Assembly: GCF_000203915.1 (NCBI RefSeq)
Contig: NC_008392.1
Span: 1,217,473 to 1,281,472 of the forward strand
Reading direction: 5' to 3'
Source of the DNA: Burkholderia ambifaria AMMD
GTDB taxonomy: Bacteria > Pseudomonadota > Gammaproteobacteria > Burkholderiales > Burkholderiaceae
Length of the DNA: 64,000 bases
The notes below the pieces were generated by a model. It was not told the DNA's origin and made no database searches. It saw only the letters and a list, made by a program, of their open reading frames with translations. The first letter of the stretch is position 1. Each line of letters begins with the position of its first letter. Position numbers and translations under genes: made by a program. This document shows, piece after piece, positions 18,120-24,460 of this stretch.

Positions 18120-19163
18120 ATGACAACACCTTCGATCCCTCCCTTCCCTGGTTGCGACGACTTCGCCCTCGCGTCAGGCGGTGCGCCGTTCGAATGGACG
18201 CGTTCGTCGATCGAGGTCGCGACCGACGGCTCTGTCAGCCAGCGCATCGAATTCTGGCGCGAGATGATCCTGCGCCTGTTTGCGGATGTGCAGATCGCGG
18301 CCGTCCAGAAAGACGATTTCTTTGGCCGGGTGCGGCAGCGCAAGTGCGACAAGCTGCGGATCTCGGATATCCACGCGAGCGAGCAGGCGGTGACCCGGCG
18401 CTTTCGTCAGGCGCGTAGCGAGTACGAGGACAAGTATTTCGCGGTACTGATGCTCGAGGGTAGCCAGTCGGTCGAACAGGACGGCAAGATCGTCACACTG
18501 CGTCCCGGTGATTTCGCGGTGTATGACGCGACCAGGCCGCATCACCTGCAGTTCGGCCAGTCGTGGCGCGAAATCGTCGTCAGCATTCCGCGCACGACGC
18601 TCAACCAGCTCGTCGTCGGGATGGAGCACCGTACCGCTTGCCCGATGCCGACCGGGCAAGGCGTCGGCTACGTGATGCGCGGGTTTCTCGAACAGATGTC
18701 GTCGCAGATCCGCCACGTGTCCGAGGAAGAGATGCTGCAGTTGTCGGATACCGCGATCTCGCTGATCGCGATGACAATCGGGAGCCTGCAGCGCAACGAC
18801 GTCGCGCAGTCGCGGATGAAGGCGCTGACGCTCACGCGCGTGAAACGGCATCTGCTCGAACATCTGCGCGACCCGGACTTGAACCCCACGATGGTCGAGC
18901 AGGCGACCGGGATATCGTCGCGGTACATCAACAAGCTGTTCGAGGCGGAGAACACCTCGCTGATGCGCTACATATGGAACCTGCGGCTCGAACGGTGCGC
19001 GGAAGATCTCGCGAATCCGCAATGCGGGGTGCTGCGTGTGTCCGACATCGCGTTGCGCTGGGGATTCAACGACATGTCGCATTTCAGCCGGGCGTTCCGC
19101 GAACGGTTCGCGGTGGCGCCGCGCGCGTGGCGCCGGCAAGGTGGTGCGGAGGCGGCGAGTTGA
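18120..19163 (+). CDS. AraC-family regulator of the aldoxime-nitrile cluster
   Basis: 347 aa. The N-terminal ~200 residues are an AraC-binding-like (AraC_binding_2) cupin-type sensor. The C-terminal ~100 residues carry two helix-turn-helix motifs, the first around EQATGISSRYINKLF, the second around VSDIALRWGFNDMSHFSRAF, the AraC signature. ATG 18120 has GGGG eight bases upstream; ATG 18105 is possible. Similar regulators accompany nitrile hydratase and aldoxime dehydratase clusters in pseudomonads and rhodococci and activate them on inducing aldoximes, nitriles or amides. That role is inferred from position. Confidence 0.88.
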   Translation: MTTPSIPPFPGCDDFALASGGAPFEWTRSSIEVATDGSVSQRIEFWREMILRLFADVQIAAVQKDDFFGRVRQRKCDKLRISDIHASEQAVTRRFRQARSEYEDKYFAVLMLEGSQSVEQDGKIVTLRPGDFAVYDATRPHHLQFGQSWREIVVSIPRTTLNQLVVGMEHRTACPMPTGQGVGYVMRGFLEQMSSQIRHVSEEEMLQLSDTAISLIAMTIGSLQRNDVAQSRMKALTLTRVKRHLLEHLRDPDLNPTMVEQATGISSRYINKLFEAENTSLMRYIWNLRLERCAEDLANPQCGVLRVSDIALRWGFNDMSHFSRAFRERFAVAPRAWRRQGGAEAAS

Positions 19164-19227
19164 CGGTGTGGCGGTGTGCCGGTTCCCCGCCGATCCGATT
19201 GTCGGTATTCGCTATGGAGAGCGCTCC

Positions 19228-19266
19228 GCGCCTGAGGCACCTTTCATCGATGCCGAGGCGTTTTTG
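19228..19266 (+). terminator. rho-independent terminator after the AraC gene
   Basis: GCCTGAGGCA (19230-19239) pairs imperfectly with TGCCGAGGC (19251-19259) and is followed by TTTTTG. It lies 65 bp after the regulator stop, the expected end of the plus-strand operon. Confidence 0.6.
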
Positions 19267-19366
19267 TTTCGATGTATCAGGATAAGTATTCTTATCACAA
19301 CACCTCGATCACCGAGCAAAACTCGAGCGCACCGAACCACGTCAGATGTGGCCGGCACGCACGAAC

Positions 19367-19579
19367 TCACCTGCCGATCGGCAGCCCCGTCGGCTCGATC
19401 CACCCGAGCCGGTACGCGATCAGCAGCGACAGGAACAGCGTGATCGACAATCCGACGCGCGCCGCGAGCGACCACGCCATCCGCTTGCTTCTGCCGCGGT
19501 CGTGATTCATGAAATACAGCGCGAAAATCAGGCTTCCGATAATCAGCGCGAACGCCACCGAAACCAGCGCAATCTTCAT
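19367..19579 (-). CDS. DUF2909-type twin-transmembrane protein
   Basis: 70 aa with two membrane helices: ALVSVAFALIIGSLIFALYF and, after a short basic loop (RGRSKR), VGLSITLFLSLLIAY. This is the size and layout of DUF2909 proteins, small inner-membrane proteins usually found in cytochrome oxidase assembly clusters. Here it stands outside such a cluster and overlaps the preceding gene by 4 bp. Function unknown. Confidence 0.7.
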   Translation of the reverse strand: MKIALVSVAFALIIGSLIFALYFMNHDRGRSKRMAWSLAARVGLSITLFLSLLIAYRLGWIEPTGLPIGR

Positions 19580-19926
19580 CGTTGATGCTCCTCCAGGCCC
19601 GAATCGGCCTTCAGCAGTTCAGTCAGTCTTTGCCGCTCGGCAGCGACGTCGGCCACACCCGACGCCGGCCAGTCGAGCGCCACGCCATTGCCCAGCGAAT
19701 CGCGCACGAGCGTCTGGTAACGCCGGTCGCTGATTCGCCCGTCGTCCATCGCCTCCGAGATCTCATGTCGAAACGGTAGCGGAAAGCTCGCGTATGCGCG
19801 CGACAGCGCCGCATATTGCCGCGCGTCGATCTCCTTCGACGACGGCACGACGGCCCACACGACGACGGCCACGATGGCTGCGAAAGGAATCGCCGTGTAG
19901 CGGAGAACGAACTTGATCGGGGTCAT
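19576..19926 (-). CDS. hypothetical membrane-anchored protein
   Basis: 116 aa. One N-terminal membrane helix (YTAIPFAAIVAVVVWAVV) is followed by a soluble, probably periplasmic helical domain rich in Arg, Asp and Glu. No recognised family. ATG 19926 places the helix at the N-terminus; there is no strong ribosome site and an upstream ATG at 20037 remains possible. It overlaps the DUF2909-type gene (ATGA), so the two are made together and may form a small membrane complex. Confidence 0.6.
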   Translation of the reverse strand: MTPIKFVLRYTAIPFAAIVAVVVWAVVPSSKEIDARQYAALSRAYASFPLPFRHEISEAMDDGRISDRRYQTLVRDSLGNGVALDWPASGVADVAAERQRLTELLKADSGLEEHQR

Positions 19927-20100
19927 GAGGCGGATATCGAAGTAACGACGACGTAGCGGGGAAAATAGCGGCGAAGTCACGCCGCACGGACGGCGCACCT
20001 GGGCCGCGTGGAACCGGATGCCGCCCGCGCAAGCCACGGCCGGCAGCGGCCTGCCGACATGGCAGACATTGTACTTAAAGCCCCATTGGGCTAACAGAGT

Positions 20101-20119
20101 ATGATAATGTCATTATCAT
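20101..20119. promoter_or_regulatory. 19-bp perfect palindrome, operator-like
   Basis: ATGATAATG-T-CATTATCAT, arms of 9 bp around one base, in the A+T-rich gap between divergent genes (19926 and 20241). It shares GATAAT/ATTATC hexamers with Fur boxes but the central spacing (three bases rather than one) differs. A Fur-superfamily or other metalloregulator site is a guess. Confidence 0.55.
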
Positions 20120-20240
20120 GTCTCACAGATGATTCGAGCAACCCGGCCCCCTTTGCCGGTGGCCCGCGCGGGCGCCTGACACCTGACACCGGTGTCGGTC
20201 GTCCTGTCCGTGCCCGCCATCCGGGCGATTGAGTATCCCT

Positions 20241-20999
20241 ATGCCAGCGCAGTACTTTCGAAGCCTCACCGGAAAACACCGCAGCGCGACCGCGAACCGT
20301 CAGCTCGGCTTTTCGCTGGCCTTCGTCGCGGGCGCGGCCAACGCCGGCGGCTACCTGGCGGTCAAGCAATACACGTCGCACATGAGCGGCATCGTGTCGG
20401 CGATCGCCGACCAGACGGCGCTCGGCGACATCCAGCTCGCGCTGGCCGGCATCAGTTCGCTGGGGTCGTTCCTGATCGGCGCCAGCTGCTCGGCGATCCT
20501 CGTCAACTGGGGGCGGCGCCGCGGCCTGCAGAGCCAGTTCGTGCTGCCGCTGCTGGTCGAAGCCGTGCTGCTGCTCCTGTTCGGGCTGCTCGGCAGCCAT
20601 CTCGCGCTGTGGGAAACGTTCTTCGTGCCGGTCACGGTCACGCTGCTGTGCTTCATCATGGGTCTGCAGAACGCGACGATCACGAAGCTGTCGGGCGCGG
20701 AAATCCGCACGACACACGTGACCGGCATCGTGACCGACCTCGGCATCGAGCTCGGCAAGCTGTTCTACTGGAATCGCTCGGCCGTCGACGTGGACGCGCA
20801 CGCGGTGATCGCCAACCGTTCCAAACTGAGGATTCACGCGACGATGCTCGCGTCGTTCTTCGTCGGCGGGCTCGCCGGCGCGATCGGCTTCAAGCATGTC
20901 GGCTACGTGGTGACCGTGCCGCTCGCCTGCCTGCTCGTGATGCTCGCGGCGATGCCGCTGATCGACGACCTGCTTGCGTGGCTCGAACGCCGGCGTTGA
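20241..20999 (+). CDS. DUF1275 (YoaK) family membrane protein
   Basis: 252 aa from ATG 20241. Six predicted membrane helices in a DUF1275 pattern: FVAGAANAGGYLAV in helix 1, TSHMSGIVSAIAD in the first loop, and a central MGLQNATITKLSGAEIRTTHVTG split across the conserved mid-region. The repeated T-HMSG / T-HVTG elements are characteristic of the two half-repeats. Transport substrate unknown. The gap upstream contains a 19-bp palindrome and a GACACC tandem with a GACACCGGTGTC palindrome (20185-20196) close to the start, suggesting regulation. Confidence 0.85.
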   Translation: MPAQYFRSLTGKHRSATANRQLGFSLAFVAGAANAGGYLAVKQYTSHMSGIVSAIADQTALGDIQLALAGISSLGSFLIGASCSAILVNWGRRRGLQSQFVLPLLVEAVLLLLFGLLGSHLALWETFFVPVTVTLLCFIMGLQNATITKLSGAEIRTTHVTGIVTDLGIELGKLFYWNRSAVDVDAHAVIANRSKLRIHATMLASFFVGGLAGAIGFKHVGYVVTVPLACLLVMLAAMPLIDDLLAWLERRR

Positions 21000-21022
21000 G
21001 CCGGCGCACACGCTGCAACGGC

Positions 21023-21046
21023 GCATTCGGCGCTGGCGCCGAATGC
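21023..21046. terminator. strong GC hairpin after the DUF1275 gene
   Basis: GCATTCGGCGC / GCGCCGAATGC, two perfect 11-bp arms around TG, 24 bp after the stop. No T-tract follows directly, so termination efficiency is uncertain; it also sits just before the next promoter. Confidence 0.5.
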
Positions 21047-21054
21047 GGATGCAT

Positions 21055-21060
21055 TATAAT
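21055..21060 (+). promoter_or_regulatory. -10 element of the ribbon-helix-helix gene
   Basis: Perfect TATAAT inside GCATTATAATTTG, 31 bp before ATG 21092. No clear -35 hexamer, because the upstream hairpin occupies that position. Confidence 0.5.
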
Positions 21061-21091
21061 TTGATTAACATATCGACCACCCTGCCGCACG

Positions 21092-21277
21092 ATGGAAACG
21101 AAAACCGCCCGCCTGACCGTCCTGATCGATCCCGCCAAGAAAGAAGCGTTCGAAATGCTCTGCGCGGAGCAGGATCTCACGCCGTCGCAAGTCGTGCGTC
21201 AGTTGATCCGCGAGTATCTCGACAAGCACGGCGTCACGTACAAGACGAAGAGCGTGCTCGGCAAGCGGATGAAGTAA
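21092..21277 (+). CDS. small ribbon-helix-helix protein
   Basis: 61 aa. A beta-strand (ARLTVLIDPAKKEAFEML) and a two-helix segment with DLTPSQVVRQLIREYL match the ribbon-helix-helix (CopG/Arc/ParD-like) fold; the basic tail TKSVLGKRMK could contact DNA. No toxin gene adjoins it, since the next gene is on the opposite strand and encodes a methyltransferase-like enzyme. A stand-alone transcription regulator is more likely than an antitoxin. Confidence 0.75.
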   Translation: METKTARLTVLIDPAKKEAFEMLCAEQDLTPSQVVRQLIREYLDKHGVTYKTKSVLGKRMK

Positions 21278-21310
21278 CGCGGCAGAACCCGCACCGCGAT
21301 CAGGTGCAGC

Positions 21311-22147
21311 TCAGGTGCAGATTTCCCATCGCGGGTGTTCACGCGCGCGCCACACGAGCCGCTCGGGAGCGATGCCCTCCCCTTCCTTCATGCGCCGGGC
21401 GGTGGGCGACAGCTTGAGCTCGCCGGCCGACGCGAACCCCAGCGCGCGTTCGAGCAGGATGCGCAGCGACGGCAGCGGGTTGCCGTTCTTCCACGCGAAC
21501 GCGATGAAGTTGTTGTCGTCGCCGCACGGCAGCAGCGCATACGAAGCGTCGAACACCTCGCGCAATTGCGCGAGATGCCGCGGCAACGCCGGATCGTCGT
21601 CCATGAAATTGATCGCGAGCACGCCCGTTTCGCTCAGCCGCGCACGGCACGCGTCGAAAAAGGCGGCGCCCGTGCAGCGGCCCGGCATGCCGTCGGCGAC
21701 GAACGCGTCGTGCAGGATCACGTCGGCCTTGACCTCCGGCCGGCCGACGTAGTCCGCGCCATCCGCGCAGATCACGGCGAAGCGCGCGTCGTCTTGCGGA
21801 ATCCTGAACACGTCGCGCAGCGCGATTACGTCCGGGTTGATCTCGACCGCGTCGATCGCCGTATCGGGCAGGTGCCGATAGCAGTACTTCGCCAGCGACC
21901 CGCCGCCGAGCCCGATCATGCAGATGCGCGCGGGCGCCGGCTGCAGCAGCAGGAAACCCATCATCACGCGCGTATAGCCGAGTTCGAGCCGGACCGGATC
22001 CTTCAGCGACATGAAGCTCTGCGTGCCGAAGTGGTCGAAGTGCAGCGAGACCGTGTGCTTGGTCTCGAGCACGAACGGGCGGCCGTCGTTCAATGGCATT
22101 GCCAGAAACCGCACGAATGCGTCATAGGAAATTCGATCCTCGCTCAT
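21311..22147 (-). CDS. spermidine synthase-like SAM-dependent protein
   Basis: 278 aa. Rossmann-type aminopropyl/methyltransferase domain: ICMIGLGGGSLAKYCYRHLP is the SAM-binding motif I, IDAVEINPDVIALRD motif II, and VILHDAFV replaces the D-A-F/D-x-D active-site segment of spermidine synthases. There is no adjacent SAM decarboxylase gene, and many such solitary paralogues are not true polyamine enzymes. It is followed 44 bp upstream by the divergently spaced phnA gene on the same strand. Confidence 0.8.
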   Translation of the reverse strand: MSEDRISYDAFVRFLAMPLNDGRPFVLETKHTVSLHFDHFGTQSFMSLKDPVRLELGYTRVMMGFLLLQPAPARICMIGLGGGSLAKYCYRHLPDTAIDAVEINPDVIALRDVFRIPQDDARFAVICADGADYVGRPEVKADVILHDAFVADGMPGRCTGAAFFDACRARLSETGVLAINFMDDDPALPRHLAQLREVFDASYALLPCGDDNNFIAFAWKNGNPLPSLRILLERALGFASAGELKLSPTARRMKEGEGIAPERLVWRAREHPRWEICT

Positions 22148-22191
22148 GGTCGGCAGCCCGGTAGTCGGAGAGTCGGTCGAACCGCGCGCGG

Positions 22192-22536
22192 TCAGACCTT
22201 CTTCAGGTAGCACGCCTTCAGCATGAAGCCGCCCATGTCGGTCTTGCAATCGACTTCGTGATCGCCGCCGACGAGCCGGATGCTCTTGACCTTGGTGCCC
22301 ATCTTCAACGTGATCGACGAGCCCTTCACGCGCAAGTCCTTGATCAGCACGACCGAATCGCCGTCCGACAGCACGTTGCCGTTCGCGTCCTTGACGACGT
22401 CGCCGGCCGGTTCGTCGCCGGCGTCCGCGCCGGCACCGGCCGACCATTCATATCCGCAGTCCGCGCACACGGTCAGCGTGCCGTCCGGGTAGGTGTTTTC
22501 CATCGCGCATTGCGGGCAGGCGGGGGCGGCGTTCAT
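22192..22536 (-). CDS. phnA: PhnA/YjdM family zinc-ribbon protein
   Basis: 114 aa. N-terminal zinc ribbon CPQC (C7, C10) and CADC (C24, C27), then an SH3-like PhnA domain with VVKDANGNVLSDGDSVVLIK and the conserved LVGGDHEVDCK. GGAAG lies seven bases before ATG 22536. Despite the name, the family is not required for phosphonate degradation in E. coli (YjdM) and its role is unclear. No phn genes are nearby. Confidence 0.92.
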   Translation of the reverse strand: MNAAPACPQCAMENTYPDGTLTVCADCGYEWSAGAGADAGDEPAGDVVKDANGNVLSDGDSVVLIKDLRVKGSSITLKMGTKVKSIRLVGGDHEVDCKTDMGGFMLKACYLKKV

Positions 22537-22660
22537 TGCAGCTTCCATTCGGTGGGAGTTCGGGTCAATCGAAAAAAATGCCGGGCACGCAAGCGCGTGG
22601 CCCGGATCGCGCATCGCGGCGGCCCGTCGACAGGGCGACGGGGCGGCCTTCATGCACACG

Positions 22661-22703
22661 GCATTATAATGCAATACACATAATCCAGCTGTCGTATTAT
22701 AAT
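22661..22703. promoter_or_regulatory. A+T-rich divergent promoter core
   Basis: Two TATAAT boxes at 22665-22670 (within the palindrome GCATTATAATGC, so readable on both strands) and 22698-22703. They lie between phnA (minus) and the HPr-like gene (plus) in otherwise GC-rich DNA and probably serve both. Confidence 0.5.
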
Positions 22704-22889
22704 CGTCCACTTTCGATCATTCGCCGGACTTGATGGCGGTTTCGCTGAGGATGTCGACATGTTCGAGATGAATGAAGCACCGGTGTCGGGCGCGCAAGGC
22801 CCGGCGCCCCGTCGGGAAGCCGTGTGTCGGGCCTGCGGGCCGGCCGTGGCACGCCGTTCCGACGAATTTCCCCGAGGCTGATCCGCATC

Positions 22890-23153
22890 GTGGCAACCGT
22901 CGTCTACGTTGAAATCGGCTCCGCATGGAACCGCGACCGCGCGCTTGCGTCCCGCGACGCGATCGTCGCGGCGGCACACCGCTTCAAAAGCGACATCCTG
23001 CTGCTCGCCAACGGGCTCAGCGGCAGCGCGAAGGACGCGACGGCCATCGCCGCGCTGCAGATGCATGGCGGCACGTCCGCGCAGGTGCTCGCCACCGGGC
23101 CCGACGAGGAAGCCGCGCTCCACGCGCTGCTGCCTTTGCTGCAGGCGGGTTGA
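22890..23153 (+). CDS. HPr-like protein lacking the phospho-histidine motif
   Basis: 87 aa from GTG 22890 (GAGG 12 bases upstream), exactly HPr size. The second half follows HPr closely: HRFKSDILLLANGLSGSAKD, AALQMHGGTSAQVLATGPDE, and a closing helix ALHALLPLLQAG. The first helix, where HPr has G-L-H-A-R-P with phospho-His15, reads NRDRALASRDAI, so the phosphorylated His is absent. A regulatory Ser46-like position is present (SGSAKD). It cannot act as a PTS phosphocarrier; a binding or regulatory role is possible. Confidence 0.65.
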   Translation: MATVVYVEIGSAWNRDRALASRDAIVAAAHRFKSDILLLANGLSGSAKDATAIAALQMHGGTSAQVLATGPDEEAALHALLPLLQAG

Positions 23154-23218
23154 CTCCGCGTCGCCCGACCCCACGGCCTTGTGCCGTTCACCCTGAATCA
23201 CCACTCTCCGAGGAAGCG

Positions 23219-23440
23219 ATGAACGACAACGTCATGTCCAACACCCCCAACCTGTCGGCCTCCGCACTCTGGGCGCTCGAGCGCCTCGCCGATGTGCGCT
23301 ACGGCCGCGATGCGCCCGCGCTCGGCTGGTCGGTCGAACAGGAACTCGTCGGCGCGGGCTTCGTCAGCCATGCGTCGAACAGCCGCTCCGGCGCGTCGAT
23401 CACGGCGCATGGCCGCAGCTTCTTGAAGAGCCGCAAGTAG
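23219..23440 (+). CDS. hypothetical small protein
   Basis: 73 aa. ATG 23219 is preceded by GAGGAAG. The sequence is soluble, with a helical N-terminus (SASALWALERLADVRYG) and a Ser-rich loop (SHASNSRSGASITAHGRSF), possibly a small winged-helix-like fold. No family recognised. It follows the HPr-like gene by 65 bp and may be co-transcribed. Confidence 0.6.
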   Translation: MNDNVMSNTPNLSASALWALERLADVRYGRDAPALGWSVEQELVGAGFVSHASNSRSGASITAHGRSFLKSRK

Positions 23441-23791
23441 GAGCGGCCGGCGCGGGCGCGATGCCGCTTCGTGCGAAACATGCGGGCGTATCGATGTCCG
23501 CCGTGACGCGTCCGCGCACAAACCGCCGCTGCTGAGTTTCGCAACGCGCCGCCGGCAATCGACTCGCATTCGTCGAGCGCCCTTCGCTACGGTCAGGCCG
23601 CGATGTCGTCGTGCGACCTTGACCGTGCCGCCACCACCGGCGGACGTCGGCGACGGCCATTCGCTCGATGCGTTTGCATTCCTCGAAGCAGGCAGGGATT
23701 GGCAGCGGCGCGCCGATTTCCGCGGTATCGTACTGGGCCCTGGCGCGGCGCACGGCCTCGCCTTCCCTGCCCCTTTCACATGGAACGCCGA
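23441..23791. other. intergenic region without supported gene
   Basis: 350 bp. A minus-strand frame (23400-23798) has some coding-like composition but no ribosome site or recognised family, and its end overlaps the small hypothetical gene. I see no hairpin or repeat. Confidence 0.3.
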
Positions 23792-24346
23792 ATGACATTC
23801 AGCGCGCTGCCGCCCGTCATGTCCCCGCCGGTTCTCGACACCCCCCGCCTGATACTCGAAGGCCACCCGCTCGGCGACTTCGACGCGCTCGCCGCGATGT
23901 GGGCCGAGCCGACCGTCGTCGCGCACATCTTCAACGGCCAGCCGTCCGCGCCGCGCGACTCGTGGATGCGACTGCTCGCCTATCGCGGGCTGTGGCCGCT
24001 GCTCGGCTACGGCTACTGGGCGATTCGCGAGAAGGCGTCGGGCCGCTACGTCGGCGATCTCGGCTTCGCGGACTTCCACCGCGCGGTCGAGCCGTCGATT
24101 CGCGGCGTGCCGGAAGCCGGGTGGGCGCTCGCGAGCTGGGCGCACGGCAAAGGCTACGCAAGCGAAGCGCTGTCGCACGCGCTCGACTGGCTCGATGCGC
24201 AGAACCGGTTCGAACGCAGCGTATGCCTGATCGCGCCGACCAACGTCGCGTCGATCCGCGTCGCGGAGAAGGCCGGGTACGTCGATCCGCTACGGATCCG
24301 CTTCAACGACGCCGATTCGCTGCTGTTTTCGCGCGCGCGCAGGTAA
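23792..24346 (+). CDS. GNAT-family N-acetyltransferase (RimJ/RimL type)
   Basis: 184 aa. Acetyltransf_3 layout: LDTPRLILEGHPLGDFDAL opening as in RimJ/RimL proteins, a central strand GYGYWAIREKASGRYVGDLG, the acetyl-CoA site around GWALASWAHGKGYASEALSH, and the closing PTNVASIRVAEKAGY. Such enzymes acetylate protein N-termini or small amines; the target is unknown. ATG 23792 is used; ATG 23780 is in frame and equally weakly supported. Confidence 0.88.
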   Translation: MTFSALPPVMSPPVLDTPRLILEGHPLGDFDALAAMWAEPTVVAHIFNGQPSAPRDSWMRLLAYRGLWPLLGYGYWAIREKASGRYVGDLGFADFHRAVEPSIRGVPEAGWALASWAHGKGYASEALSHALDWLDAQNRFERSVCLIAPTNVASIRVAEKAGYVDPLRIRFNDADSLLFSRARR

Positions 24347-24373
24347 TCGGGATGCCGCGGGCCGGCCGCCGCA

Positions 24374-24436
24374 GTGTTGCCGGTGTTGCCGGTGTTGCCG
24401 GTGTTGCCGGTGTGGCCGGTGTCACCGGTGTCGCCG
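24374..24436. repeat. 9-bp tandem repeat, GTGTTGCCG
   Basis: Seven units, four perfect (GTGTTGCCG) then GTGTGGCCG, GTGTCACCG, GTGTCGCCG, decaying further into ATGCAGCCG. It fills the gap between the convergent acetyltransferase and NodT genes. Confidence 0.9.
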
Positions 24437-24460
24437 ATGCAGCCGACGCGACCGCGGCAG

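Noticed and set aside
19281..19296. GATAAGTATTCTTATC inverted repeat
   Set aside because: Weak A+T stem between convergent genes; no adjacent promoter and no clear function.
23400..23798. Minus-strand 132-codon frame overlapping the small hypothetical gene
   Set aside because: Some coding-like composition, but no ribosome site, no family and overlap with supported neighbours.
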